A stretch of DNA of 34,915 nt from Pseudomonadota bacterium (GCA_023442755.1 JAEZXS010000226.1:1-34915), one strand, 5' to 3'. Shown: positions 1 through 8,710, counted from the stretch's first letter. Program-made: numbers and translations. The notes: generated by a model from the letters alone, not told the origin.

Positions 1-988
1 CCGTTATGACCCGAACATCCACCTTTACGGTACGGGAAGAACCGAGGGGCTGGAACTCCCTTTCCTGCAAAACGCGCAGCAGTTTTGCCTGGGCAATCGG
101 CGAGAGTTCCCCGACTTCGTCGAGGAAAATCGTTCCGCCCTGTGCCTCCTCGAAGCGCCCGCGCCGGCGCGTTATAGCGCCCGTAAAGGCGCCCTTCTCA
201 TGCCCGAACAGCTCGCTTTCCAGCAAAGTATCCGGCATCGCGGCGCAGTTTACCTGGACGAGCGGGCCCGTCCGCCTGCGGCTGTTCTCATGGATGGCCT
301 TTGCCACAAGCTCTTTGCCCGTCCCCGTCTCTCCAGCTATGAGAACGGTCGTGCTCGTGTCCGCAACCTGGTCGATCAGGCGCAAAACTTCCTGTATGAC
401 TTTCGATCTTCCGATAATACTGGTGGTCGGACGGCTGGCCTCGGCCAGCATGCGCCGCAGGCGCCTGTTTTCTTCTTCCACCGCACGAAAGTGTACCACC
501 TTGCCCAGCAACTCGGTTACAGCTCCGAGAATGGCGACTTCCTGTTCTATATCCTCAACCTGGTGGGCGAGCTTATCCGCGGAGAGCACTCCCACGCAGC
601 GGCCCTGGTAAAAAATCGGCACGCAAAGAAAGGCCAGTTCGTCCCGGTTCAACGATTTACGCGCACCGGTCCTGTCGAGGAAGTGCGTTTCATTGCCCAG
701 GTTGGCGATTGCGAAGGGGCGTCCGGTCTGAGCGACTTTTCCGGTAATACCCTCACCGGGGCGGTAGCATATCTGCCCCGTTTCCACGTCCACTCCCCGG
801 GCAACGTCAAGCCACGCCTCTCCGGTCTGGAGATCGAGGATGGATATCATCCCGCGTTCCATACCAAGCCGGGCGCTGAGGACGTCAAGAGTATCCTGCA
901 GTTGATCTTTCAGCTCGCTTGAGCGCGAAAGCACGCGTGCAATTTCATGCAGAGCCCTCAATTCTATGAGGCTGAATCCTTCCGGCAT
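1..988 (-). CDS. nifA: NifA-like sigma-54-dependent activator, N-terminal part (3' end outside window)
   Basis: The visible 329 residues start at ATG 988 with MPEGFSLIELRALHEIARVL. A GAF domain (about residues 15-165) includes the stretch RTGARKSLNRDELAFLCVPI, which resembles NifA sensor domains. An AAA+ domain follows with Walker A GETGTGKE (about 218), the sigma-54 contact loop GAFTGA (about 265) and Walker B IFLDE (about 286). The C-terminal HTH lies beyond base 1. Proteins of this family bind upstream enhancers and use ATP to open sigma-54 RNA polymerase promoters; NifA does so for nitrogenase genes. The NifA call rests on the GAF sequence, since no nif gene is in view. Another GAF-type sigma-54 activator is the alternative. 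The SD is weak (GGA about nine bases before ATG). Confidence 0.8.
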   Translation of the reverse strand, partial: MPEGFSLIELRALHEIARVLSRSSELKDQLQDTLDVLSARLGMERGMISILDLQTGEAWLDVARGVDVETGQICYRPGEGITGKVAQTGRPFAIANLGNETHFLDRTGARKSLNRDELAFLCVPIFYQGRCVGVLSADKLAHQVEDIEQEVAILGAVTELLGKVVHFRAVEEENRRLRRMLAEASRPTTSIIGRSKVIQEVLRLIDQVADTSTTVLIAGETGTGKELVAKAIHENSRRRTGPLVQVNCAAMPDTLLESELFGHEKGAFTGAITRRRGRFEEAQGGTIFLDEVGELSPIAQAKLLRVLQEREFQPLGSSRTVKVDVRVIT

Positions 989-1474
989 CACAATTCCATT
1001 CCAGAGCGTTGGCGATTTGAATGAAGCTAAACAGTAACGTATTTGAACAAAATTGTCACTAAATTAATACATAACCTGCCCGCTTCCCCGGAAACCGGGT
1101 ACAAACACCGGCCCTGTAACGGATAGCCCGGGCGGAATACCCAATGCCGAGCCATTAGGTCTGTGATGTGGAGTGGAATCTGAGGCAACGATGATTTTGC
1201 GGAAGGTTGTTCCCGGAAAAAGTCCTGCAGTCGGGCGGGCCGGCAAAACAGTCGGCAATGCCCGCAACCCCGGTTATACGCGCCCGCGGTTCCTTAGGAT
1301 AAACCAGGTGTGGTTCAGGCTCCCCGACTTCGTCCATTCACCGCCTCCGGCATCGTCCCGGCCGTCAAAGCGGCGTCTTTGCGCGCACAGGCCGATACTC
1401 CTCCTGGAAACGGGAGCCCGATACAGCTTTCCACCAAGGGCAGCAGCTCCGGGTCCGCGGCATTCGAATACAAG
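989..1474. other. Intergenic stretch upstream of the NifA-like gene
   Basis: This 486-base stretch has no convincing gene. The open frames on both strands are short, overlap each other and have no start signal. Bases 1025-1075 are AT-rich and are the likely promoter zone of the regulator, but no clear -35/-10 or -24/-12 pair was found. The rest is GC-rich with short imperfect inverted repeats. No terminator with a T-run is visible for the unknown gene that ends at 1475. Confidence 0.5.
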
Positions 1475-2143
1475 CTATTTTCTTTTGAGTACGAAGACCT
1501 GTTTTACCGGCACCGCCCCCACGACGTCCTGCGTATCGGCAAGCTGAAACGGCTGGGATTCAAGTTCTTCCCAGGAATTCAGGAGCAGGCAATCCCCGTT
1601 CTTTTTCAAGAGTATGGGTACGGATTTTTTGGACGGCTTCTTTCCTTCTATCACCATGTTCCCCGGTTCTTCGGGACGCACCAGCCTGCATTCCACGCTG
1701 AATGTTTCGACTGCCTGATACAGGGTGGTGCTGGTGTATTCATCGGAAGAGAAAGGTTTGATCCTGCCGTCTTCCAGGAGGAAAACGCTCTTTTCGCCGT
1801 TCGCTCCTGCGCCGTTGCCTTTGATCTCGCTGTTCCCGCTGTGTTCGATACGCTCGCTGTGCTCGCCGTTTTCACTCTGTTCGTTTTGCTCAAGGATTTC
1901 CATAGCGTCCTTTTTCCCGCTCCTTTCAAAGAAAGAAAGTTGATTCTGGGAATCTGAAGTTTCCTTGCGCTTCATGATAAAGTACTCCTTGAATCTGCCT
2001 GAACTTTTCAGGTGCTCGAATGCCGGATTGACGTCGCCATCCCTGACACGGCCGCGGACCTTATAGCAGTCGTAGCGACACAGGATACACCTGAATGCAG
2101 GGATCCGGCACTCCTCTTGTTTGCACCAAACATATTGCATCAT
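1475..2143 (-). CDS. Unknown protein with N-terminal Cys cluster and acidic linker
   Basis: The 222-residue product is not recognised. Its first 30 residues carry five cysteines (C7, C12, C19, C22, C26), which suggests a metal-binding knuckle. A hydrophilic segment rich in Glu, Asn, Ser and Gly (about 60-105, e.g. EQNEQSENGEHSERIEHSGN) looks like a disordered linker. The C-terminal half (from about residue 110, KSVFLLEDGRIKPF) has alternating hydrophobic residues typical of a small beta-rich domain. There is no signal peptide or membrane segment. The start is uncertain: ATG 2143 or 2140, or an in-frame TTG at 2173 with no good SD; the Cys cluster is kept by all three. The frame is long and both ends have protein-like composition, so it is probably real. 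Confidence 0.6.
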   Translation of the reverse strand: MMQYVWCKQEECRIPAFRCILCRYDCYKVRGRVRDGDVNPAFEHLKSSGRFKEYFIMKRKETSDSQNQLSFFERSGKKDAMEILEQNEQSENGEHSERIEHSGNSEIKGNGAGANGEKSVFLLEDGRIKPFSSDEYTSTTLYQAVETFSVECRLVRPEEPGNMVIEGKKPSKKSVPILLKKNGDCLLLNSWEELESQPFQLADTQDVVGAVPVKQVFVLKRK

Positions 2144-2350
2144 CAGGGATTCACTCAAATTGGATGGTTTCAAGGCAAAGTCATTTTAACCCATATAAAT
2201 TACGAATCATATCGAAATGAGGTCGCTCCGATATTTTTTGACCTCTCCCGTGATAATTTCCGCCATGGAAATAGCTTGCTCCGAAGTTTTTTCTGTATAA
2301 GAATGCATGTAAATATTGAGACCCCACTTTTCATCGATGGAGACACCGAG

Positions 2351-2806
2351 ATGGCCGAAAGCAAGAAAATCGCTTCAATCCTCCTCTGCCTGGCCTGTGC
2401 GGCGATCGCGGCCGGCCTGCTCACATCCTGCGCCTCGATGGGGCAGACGGATAAAGACAAGAAGGCCCTTGATTCTTCGGTGGAGACGTTCAATCGCTCC
2501 TTCCGATGGGAAGATTTCGACACGGCCGCGCTTTTCATCAACCCCGAAACCAAGCTGCAGTTCTGGAACGAGGTGGACAAGTTCAAAGGAAAGATTCACG
2601 TCATCGATTTCCAGATTCGGGATTTGGACTGGCAGGAAAAGCGGCCGATTGCTACGGCAATAGTCTACTTCCAGTATTATCGCACCGCATCCCCATCGAT
2701 CCAAACGATCACGTTCGAACAGAAGTGGTACTATGTGGAAAAGGAAAAAGTCTGGCGCCTGGGTAAGAGCGGCTTCGACGCCATCACGGCGAGAAACGAT
2801 CTTTAG
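2351..2806 (+). CDS. Small lipoprotein of unknown function
   Basis: The product has 151 residues. A positively charged start (MAESKK), a hydrophobic run and the lipobox LLTSC mark a type II signal peptide with the lipidated Cys near residue 27. The mature part is about 125 residues, with aromatic-rich strands (YFQYYRT, QKWYYVEKEKVWRL) reminiscent of an NTF2/DUF4440-like fold, but no family is named with confidence. ATG 2351 was chosen because GGAG (2339-2342) lies eight bases upstream and because it gives a complete signal peptide; upstream in-frame starts would bury it. The gene runs toward the glutamine cyclotransferase gene and stops 12 bases short of its end, with no room for a separate terminator. 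Confidence 0.75.
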   Translation: MAESKKIASILLCLACAAIAAGLLTSCASMGQTDKDKKALDSSVETFNRSFRWEDFDTAALFINPETKLQFWNEVDKFKGKIHVIDFQIRDLDWQEKRPIATAIVYFQYYRTASPSIQTITFEQKWYYVEKEKVWRLGKSGFDAITARNDL

Positions 2807-2818
2807 GAGACCGGCGGC

Positions 2819-3706
2819 TTATTCCGAGCGGTCGACGATTTCGATCTGAAACACTTTCGGCCAGAATTTGCCCGTCACGTACAGCCTGTCCTTTTCGCCA
2901 TCGTATGCGATACCGTTCAGGACGTCTATTCTCTGGCCCGGCGGCAATTCCTTCCTCAAAGCGGACATATCGATAAAGGAAATTACCTGCCCCGTCTTGG
3001 GAGAGATGCGCGCGACGAAATCTTTCTGCCATATATTGGCCAGGATTTCGCCTTTGACGAACTCGAGTTCGTTCAGGAGGCGAATCGGTTTTCCCTGGCA
3101 GGCCACCTCCAGGACCCGCTCGGTGGCGAACGTCTGCGGGTCGAGAAAGATCAGCCTGTTGCTGCCGTTGCTCATTACCAGGTTCTTGTCATCCCGCGTC
3201 AGCCCCCATCCTTCCATGGAATAGGAGAAAGTGTTCTCTACCGCAAAACTGTCCCGGTTGTAGATGAAACCCTTTCCCGAACGCCACGTAAGCTGGATGA
3301 GCGCCCCGTTCCACTCGGCAAGCCCTTCGCCGAAATACTGCGACTGCAGATCGAACTGTTTTGTCACGCGCCCCGTTTTGATCTCCACCTTCCGAAGGCT
3401 GGACTTGCCGTTCATTCCCGTGCTCTCGTAAAAAAAGCCGTCGAGGAAGATAAGTCCTTCGGTAAACGCTTCAGGATCGTGCGGAAACGTTTTGAGTATC
3501 CTGACCGTTTGGATGGGCACGGACGGCTTCGGGGGCGCAGCCGAAACCACGTTTGGACCTGCCGTCTCCGCCCGGGCGGTCCGGACGAAGCATTCCCAAC
3601 CGGCGCCCCGGTGGGACACTACCGGGGCGCAGACCAGGATGGCCGTGGAAAACACGAAAAACAGCAGGGTTGAAATGGAAGCGTTACTAAGCACTCCGGC
3701 TCTCAT
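2819..3706 (-). CDS. Glutaminyl-peptide cyclotransferase (plant/bacterial beta-propeller type)
   Basis: The 295-residue product matches the Glu_cyclase_2 family, five-bladed beta-propeller enzymes that convert N-terminal glutamine of peptides to pyroglutamate with release of ammonia. Visible family landmarks are FPHDPEAFTEGLIF near residue 75, the blade segments YFGEGLAEWNG, LTRDDKNLVMSNGSNRL and NELEFVKGEILANIW, and the closing segment VLNGIAYDGEKDRLYVTGK. An N-terminal hydrophobic run (ISTLLFFVFSTAILV) indicates export, as usual for this family. The ATG start overlaps the end of the UDP-glucose dehydrogenase gene by 20 bases, so translation is probably coupled. The SD is weak. Confidence 0.9.
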   Translation of the reverse strand: MRAGVLSNASISTLLFFVFSTAILVCAPVVSHRGAGWECFVRTARAETAGPNVVSAAPPKPSVPIQTVRILKTFPHDPEAFTEGLIFLDGFFYESTGMNGKSSLRKVEIKTGRVTKQFDLQSQYFGEGLAEWNGALIQLTWRSGKGFIYNRDSFAVENTFSYSMEGWGLTRDDKNLVMSNGSNRLIFLDPQTFATERVLEVACQGKPIRLLNELEFVKGEILANIWQKDFVARISPKTGQVISFIDMSALRKELPPGQRIDVLNGIAYDGEKDRLYVTGKFWPKVFQIEIVDRSE

Positions 3707-5015
3707 TCGATGCTCTGCCGACGCTGCAATACTCGAAGCCGAGGCTCTTCATCGCAGCAGGACGGTAGACATTGCGAAGGTCGACAAAAATGGGGCTCTT
3801 GAGCGCCTTTTTAATGCGCAGCAGGTCCAGCGCCCGGTACTCGTTCCATTCGGTCATCAAAACGACCGCATCGGCCCCTTCACAGGCCTCGTAAGGATTG
3901 GAGCAGTATTTCACGCCGGGAATAAGCTTTCCGGCTTCCTCCATGGCCTGCGGATCATGGGCGCGCACGCATGCCCCCTGCTCGATCAGTTTTGAAATGA
4001 TCGTTATTGCCGGCGCGTCGCGAATGTCGTCGGTTTCGGGCTTGAAAGCCAGTCCGAGAACCGCGACCGTTTTCCCGCCCTCATTGCCTCCGAGCGCCTG
4101 CCGGATCTTGCGCGTCATACGCGCCTTCTGGGCCGCATTGACCTCGACGACAGCCTCGACGATGCGGCACGCAACCCCGTAGTCCTGGGCCACTCTGAGC
4201 AGCGCCTGCGTGTCCTTCGGGAAGCAGGACCCGCCGTACCCCGGCCCGGCATGGAGGAACTTGCGTCCGATCCTGCCGTCGAGCCCGATTCCCTTTGCGA
4301 CGTCCTGGACATCGCCCCCGATCTCTTCGCATATGTTAGCGATTTCGTTTATGAAGCTGATTTTGGTAGCCAGGAACGCATTGGCGGCATACTTGATCAG
4401 CTCGGCCGTCTGGGTGTTGGTAATGACAAACGGGGTCTCGATCAGGTAAAGTGGCCGGTAGACCGTCTTCAGAACTTCCTCGGCCCTTTTCGAATCGACG
4501 CCGACGACCACGCGGTCGGGACGCATGAAGTCGTTTATGGCGGCGCCTTCCCGCAAAAATTCGGGATTGCTCGCCACGTCGAAATCCGCCTGGGGATTGG
4601 TGTCCGAAATGATGCGCTTGACCTGGCGGGCCGTACCGACCGGCACCGTGCTCTTGTCCACGATGACCGTGTAGTCTCGCAGAAACGGGGCGATCGACCG
4701 GGCGGCGTCATATACGTAAGACAGGTCCGCATAACCGTCGCCGCGACGCGACGCTGGCGTTCCAACCGAGATGAAGATCACCTCGGCCTCGGGAACTCCT
4801 GGATCGTACGAATTGGAAAAAATAAGGCGCCCCGCCTGCAGGTTCTTCTTCACCAGGGCATCCAGGCCGGGCTCGTAAATCGGAATATCCCCCTGCTTCA
4901 GAACCGCTATTTTGTTTGCGTCGTAATCGATGCAGGTGACTTCGTGCCCGAATTCGGCAAAACAGGCCCCGCTCACCAACCCCACATACCCCGTGCCAAT
5001 GACAGCTATTTTCAT
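3687..5015 (-). CDS. ugd: UDP-glucose 6-dehydrogenase
   Basis: This 442-residue enzyme oxidises UDP-glucose to UDP-glucuronate with two NAD+, feeding capsule, exopolysaccharide or LPS synthesis in the cytoplasm. The N-terminal Rossmann motif is MKIAVIGTGYVGLVSGACFA. The central helix has the family signature AELIKYAANAFLATKISFIN, and the catalytic cysteine lies in GPGYGGSCFPKD (about residue 263). The C-terminal UDP-binding domain includes GLAFKPETDDIRDAPA. Length and all motifs are complete. ATG 5015 places the Rossmann fold at residue 1; GAGG lies about 11 bases upstream. It sits between a thioesterase gene and a cyclotransferase gene on the same strand; no other polysaccharide gene is in view. 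Confidence 0.96.
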   Translation of the reverse strand: MKIAVIGTGYVGLVSGACFAEFGHEVTCIDYDANKIAVLKQGDIPIYEPGLDALVKKNLQAGRLIFSNSYDPGVPEAEVIFISVGTPASRRGDGYADLSYVYDAARSIAPFLRDYTVIVDKSTVPVGTARQVKRIISDTNPQADFDVASNPEFLREGAAINDFMRPDRVVVGVDSKRAEEVLKTVYRPLYLIETPFVITNTQTAELIKYAANAFLATKISFINEIANICEEIGGDVQDVAKGIGLDGRIGRKFLHAGPGYGGSCFPKDTQALLRVAQDYGVACRIVEAVVEVNAAQKARMTRKIRQALGGNEGGKTVAVLGLAFKPETDDIRDAPAITIISKLIEQGACVRAHDPQAMEEAGKLIPGVKYCSNPYEACEGADAVVLMTEWNEYRALDLLRIKKALKSPIFVDLRNVYRPAAMKSLGFEYCSVGRASNESRSA

Positions 5016-5139
5016 TTATCGCTCAACCTCTGTGCTAATGCGAAACAAGAAAGGTCCGCCGCTCCCCTCAAACAGGGAGAAGGGCATCAGTGACGCTGTA
5101 CTTATCAATTTTGGACGAATTCTACAAGGACTGTTGATA

Positions 5140-5631
5140 TCATTCGTGCAAATCGTCTTTTGCAGGCAATTCATTCAGTATCCGGCGAAAATCTTCCGGC
5201 AGCACTGCAGGCTTTCCGGAAAACCGCACGCAGACCATGTTCAAAGTGACTTGTGTGCACAATGTTGCCCTCCCATCCGCTTCGGGCCGGAAGATCGACT
5301 GCGAAATACCGAGGCTCCTGGTTCTGCTCCAGATGATTCCCGTGTGGATTTCTATCGTCTCGTCGTAGTGGAGTGGCTTCCGGTAGGAGCAGGTGCTTTC
5401 GACGATAGTGAGGTGGAGCTGCCTGTCCATGAAAAAGCGGTAAGGGAAGCCGATCGTCCTCAGAAAATCGTCCCGGGCCAGCTCGAACAGGTGGAAATAG
5501 TTGCCGTGGTAGACCGCCTGCCCGAGATCGACTTCAAAAAGCGGGACACGCATCCTGGTAATGTGGTAAAAGACATTGCCGGGTTTCGTTGCATCGCCGG
5601 GCATGTTGTTTTCTGAAAAAGTTGACTGCAT
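5140..5631 (-). CDS. Acyl-CoA thioesterase, YbgC/FadM hotdog family
   Basis: The product is 163 residues from ATG 5631. The 4-hydroxybenzoyl-CoA thioesterase signature is visible as VDLGQAVYHGNYFHLFELAR, with the catalytic Asp near residue 35. Such single-hotdog enzymes hydrolyse short or medium acyl-CoAs in the cytoplasm, often linked to the Tol-Pal envelope system or to acyl-CoA degradation. ATG 5631 was chosen over a longer frame reaching 5742 because AGAGGA lies five bases upstream; the extra 37 residues would be a hydrophobic stretch unlike the family. The last residues (EDFRRILNELPAKDDLHE) are a typical family end. The substrate cannot be told from sequence. Confidence 0.85.
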   Translation of the reverse strand: MQSTFSENNMPGDATKPGNVFYHITRMRVPLFEVDLGQAVYHGNYFHLFELARDDFLRTIGFPYRFFMDRQLHLTIVESTCSYRKPLHYDETIEIHTGIIWSRTRSLGISQSIFRPEADGRATLCTQVTLNMVCVRFSGKPAVLPEDFRRILNELPAKDDLHE

Positions 5632-5665
5632 GCGGGTCCTCTGTGGCATTTCTGCAAAGCAGATA

Positions 5666-5694
5666 TTGATTTTTGGCGGCACATGGACGATAAA
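5666..5694 (+). promoter_or_regulatory. Candidate sigma-70 promoter for the helicase gene
   Basis: TTGATT (5666-5671) and GATAAA (5689-5694) are 17 bases apart. Each box matches four of six consensus positions. It lies about 30 bases upstream of the TTG start at 5727, in the 95-base gap between divergent genes. Confidence 0.4.
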
Positions 5695-5726
5695 TAAAAA
5701 AACTTGTATATAAAAGAGGTACGTTA

Positions 5727-8435
5727 TTGTCCATCTTTCCACAACTCTACAAGCCGAACCAGAAGCGCTATCCTTCTAAACAACACTCCCACCCATTGTC
5801 AATTAAATCCTCGGGAGCGGCTTATCCTTTTAAAATCTATCGGAGTTTGCGCCCAGTGCTCGACAGAATCGGCACACCGGCTCCAACTCCGTTCGTTCCC
5901 GACCCCTACCAGTTGGAGGCGCTCGAAGCAATTTCGGAATCCGATGTCCTCGTCACCGCTCCAACGGGCTCCGGGAAAACCTATATAGCGGTCGAAGCCC
6001 TTCGCGCAATTCTCAACAAGGGGGGCAAGAGCTGGTACGCCTCTCCGCTCAAGGCGCTTTCGAACGCAAAATACGAAGAATTTCGCGAACTGTTCGGTCC
6101 CGAAAACGTGGGGATCCTCACCGGGGACCGGAAAGAGAACAGCCATGCGCCCGTGATCGTCGGCACGACCGAAATCTTGCGCAACCAGTTATACGATATC
6201 ATGCACCGCGGCGAGGACCTCGATATAGACCTGGTTGTGCTCGACGAGGCCCACTACCTGGGAGATGCGGACAGGGGCGTGGTCTGGGAAGAAGTTCTCA
6301 TCTATTTGCCGCCCCGGGTGCGGCTGCTGCTCCTGTCGGCAACGATCCGGAACGCAACCGAGATTTGCGACTGGCTGGCCTGGATGCGAGGCTCCCCCTG
6401 CAAGTGGGTGGCGGCATACGAGCGCCCCGTGCCCCTGTTTCCCCTTTTCCTTTTCCCCGGCGGCGAACTCGCGCCGCTGAACACGCGCAGTGGCCTTCTG
6501 GCAAGAATCGGGAAACTCGACCCAAGGTCGTTTCCGCGCAGCGAAATGCCGGAAATCCCGAGGATCATGCATGTCCTGCGCAAAGCGAACCTGCTTCCCG
6601 CCATTTTCTTCCTCAAGTCCCGGTCGGATTGCGACAAGGCTGTCAGCTTCTGCCATGCGGCGCCTCCCTCGGAAAAGCAGAACGACGAGGCGTTCCGGAA
6701 AAGGCTCGACGAGTTGCTGGACGTATTCCCCTTCCTGCGTTCCCACCAGCACCTCGGGATCCTGGAGAGCTGCCGGGTCGGGTCGCATCACGGCGGCCAG
6801 CTTCCGCACTGGAAGCTGCTGCTCGAAAAACTGATGCAGGAAGGCTTTCTCGAAGCCATCTTTTCCACCTCCACCATCGCAGCGGGGGTGAATTTCCCCG
6901 CCCGGACAGCCGTTATTTTCCAAAGCGACCGTTTCAACGGCCGGGAATTCGTACCGCTCAGCGCGACCGATCTGTTGCAGATGACGGGCAGGGCCGGCCG
7001 GCGGGGCATGGACGAAATCGGCTTTGCGCTGGTCATTCCCGGGCAGCACCAGGACCCGAAGCTCATAAACGATCTGCTGAAATCGCCGCCGGATACGATC
7101 CAGAGCCAGATCAGGATCAACTTTTCGATGATCCTGAACCTGCTCCTCTCGCACAGCCCGGAAGAAATCCGCAGCCTTTTCGTCGCATCGATGGCGACGT
7201 ACCAAAACATGAGCCACGATGCGCGGGCAATGAAAAAGCTCGAAACGGCGCGGGCGGAACTGGCCGAATGGAAAGACGACATGGCGTGCGACTCGGTGGA
7301 GAAGCTTTCCGAGGTGCGCCCGCAGTACATCTCCGCGATGGACCAGTTCCATAAGATGCGCAAGGCGCTCAAACGAAAGCCGAAATACAAGTTTTCACTG
7401 GACGGGCTCGTGCCCGGACGCATTTTTTTGAGCCAGCGGAAGACGCCCTACCTTGCCCTCGCCCGGCCCGACCTCGATTTCAGAAACGTCGAAGCCGTGC
7501 GGCTGGCCCATCCCATCCGGTTCAGACGCAAACGCATCAGGACGCACCGCGTGGCATTCCAGCGCATCCGCACCCTGAGCGTCATGCTCGAAGCCATTCC
7601 GGATGCGGCGGACCGCCAGGCGTGGCTCGATCTGCTCGCCCGCGCGAATTCGGGAGAATTCCGGCCGGTTGCGGATACGTCCGCCGCACCGGATGATCTT
7701 GCATCCCAGGACGCGTCGGCCCTGCACGACCGCATCAGCTCAATGCCGTGCCGGAATTGCAGACTTTACGCACCTTGCTACAAAGACATTTCACACCCCT
7801 TCTCGACGTCCCTCAAACGGTACTTTCACCACCAATCCCAGGTGGCCTCGACCGAAGAGCAGCTCTGGCGCTCCTTCCTCCGGCACTATCGCCTCCTGCA
7901 ATCCGAAGGGTACGTCGCGGAAAACGGCAAGCTGACGGCAGACGGCCTGTGGGCGTCGAAGCTCCGGCTCGACCAGCCGCTGCTCATCTCCGAAGGCATT
8001 CGGAAAAGCGTCTTCCCGGAGGACAGCCCGGAACTGCTCGCGGCCCTCATTGCCCCGTTTGTAATGGACAGGGACAGGCAGGGCGACATACAACTTGCAA
8101 ACCTGGTATGGAAATACCCCGACCTGGCAAACCCCTTTTTCAAGATGCTGCAAAACCTGCAGCGTTTGCGGGAGCGGTTGCAGTTCGAGGGCTTTGAAAT
8201 TCCGCCCCTTCCCTTCTGGGCGGTAGTGACCGTGTTCCACTGGGCACGGGGACTTTCCTGGGACGAGGTCAGGGAGATTTCCGGCATGGACGAAGGCGAC
8301 CTGGCGATGATCGTCCTGCGCACTGCCGATCATTTGCGCCAGATCGAGGCTCTTGCGGAATCGCATCCCCGGCTTGCCGCAACGGCGGGCAAGGCGATCC
8401 GGCTGCTTTTGCGCGAACCCGTGCTCTCCACCTGA
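5727..8435 (+). CDS. Ski2-like DEAD/DEAH-box helicase
   Basis: The 902-residue product has complete superfamily 2 motifs: Walker A APTGSGKT (about 78), DEAH (about 173), SAT (about 203), a motif V region STSTIAAGVNFPA, and motif VI QMTGRAGRRGMDE (about 418). The order and the GRAGRRG motif place it with Ski2/Mtr4-type RNA helicases. The C-terminal half has a Cys group PCRNCRLYAPCY (about 674) that may bind metal, and a helical segment like the Ski2 ratchet/DSHCT region. It probably unwinds RNA in the cytoplasm. The start is TTG 5727, supported by AAAGAGG (5713-5719) eight bases upstream; no in-frame ATG exists before the helicase domain. Partners are unknown. Confidence 0.88.
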   Translation: MSIFPQLYKPNQKRYPSKQHSHPLSIKSSGAAYPFKIYRSLRPVLDRIGTPAPTPFVPDPYQLEALEAISESDVLVTAPTGSGKTYIAVEALRAILNKGGKSWYASPLKALSNAKYEEFRELFGPENVGILTGDRKENSHAPVIVGTTEILRNQLYDIMHRGEDLDIDLVVLDEAHYLGDADRGVVWEEVLIYLPPRVRLLLLSATIRNATEICDWLAWMRGSPCKWVAAYERPVPLFPLFLFPGGELAPLNTRSGLLARIGKLDPRSFPRSEMPEIPRIMHVLRKANLLPAIFFLKSRSDCDKAVSFCHAAPPSEKQNDEAFRKRLDELLDVFPFLRSHQHLGILESCRVGSHHGGQLPHWKLLLEKLMQEGFLEAIFSTSTIAAGVNFPARTAVIFQSDRFNGREFVPLSATDLLQMTGRAGRRGMDEIGFALVIPGQHQDPKLINDLLKSPPDTIQSQIRINFSMILNLLLSHSPEEIRSLFVASMATYQNMSHDARAMKKLETARAELAEWKDDMACDSVEKLSEVRPQYISAMDQFHKMRKALKRKPKYKFSLDGLVPGRIFLSQRKTPYLALARPDLDFRNVEAVRLAHPIRFRRKRIRTHRVAFQRIRTLSVMLEAIPDAADRQAWLDLLARANSGEFRPVADTSAAPDDLASQDASALHDRISSMPCRNCRLYAPCYKDISHPFSTSLKRYFHHQSQVASTEEQLWRSFLRHYRLLQSEGYVAENGKLTADGLWASKLRLDQPLLISEGIRKSVFPEDSPELLAALIAPFVMDRDRQGDIQLANLVWKYPDLANPFFKMLQNLQRLRERLQFEGFEIPPLPFWAVVTVFHWARGLSWDEVREISGMDEGDLAMIVLRTADHLRQIEALAESHPRLAATAGKAIRLLLREPVLST

Positions 8436-8464
8436 TACGGTGCGGGTCACGCCGCAAAAATACC

Positions 8465-8494
8465 TTGACAACAGCAGGCAAAGTACAATATATA
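8465..8494 (+). promoter_or_regulatory. Sigma-70 promoter upstream of the 42-aa Cys protein
   Basis: A perfect -35 box TTGACA (8465-8470) is followed after 18 bases by TATATA (8489-8494). It starts 30 bases after the helicase stop and lies about 40 bases upstream of ATG 8533. Confidence 0.65.
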
Positions 8495-8532
8495 AGGCAA
8501 TTCCAAATATTTTCGCCGACAGGAGGGTCGTG

Positions 8533-8661
8533 ATGGTAAAAAGTCCATGCATCAATTGTGACCGAGCCACCGAGGACAAAAACAAGTGTTTGGATACCTG
8601 CGAAAGGCTGAAAGAATACCAGGAAATGATTCTTAAGCAGGGCATTTATGCTACAATGTAA
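8533..8661 (+). CDS. Small Cys-rich protein, 42 residues
   Basis: The frame MVKSPCINCDRATEDKNKCL (first 20 residues) continues with DTCERLKEYQ. Four cysteines are spaced CxxC-x9-C-x3-C, then a charged helix; this looks like a small zinc-binding knuckle. I believe short proteins of this pattern occur in other deltaproteobacteria, but this is memory, not a search. An ideal SD, AGGAGGG (8521-8527), precedes ATG 8533 by five bases; GTG 8530 is an alternative start. It has its own promoter and is followed by a hairpin terminator, so it is an independent unit between the helicase gene and rplU. Confidence 0.7.
   Translation: MVKSPCINCDRATEDKNKCLDTCERLKEYQEMILKQGIYATM
8649..8657 (+). promoter_or_regulatory. 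Candidate extended -10 promoter for rplU-rpmA
   Basis: TGCTACAAT fits the extended -10 pattern TGnTATAAT with one mismatch. It overlaps the end of the 42-aa gene. The predicted start near 8664 would give a leader of about 100 bases before rplU that contains the hairpin at 8686-8710. Confidence 0.4.
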
Positions 8662-8685
8662 AAATATGGGGCCCGAGGCCATTCA

Positions 8686-8710
8686 AGCGGCTGCCAGGGC
8701 CGCTTTTTTT
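8686..8710 (+). terminator. Rho-independent terminator or attenuator upstream of rplU
   Basis: AGCGGC (8686-8691) pairs with GCCGCT (8699-8704) around a seven-base loop and runs into a T-tract of seven. It ends the 42-aa gene's transcript and may attenuate rplU. An upstream GGCCC (8670-8674) can pair with GGGCC (8697-8701), which would break this hairpin. Confidence 0.7.

Noticed and set aside
2264..2278. TGGAAATAGCTTGCT, resembling a sigma-54 site upstream of the small lipoprotein
   Set aside because: GG and GC are nine bases apart instead of ten, and the CAC of the -24 box is missing.
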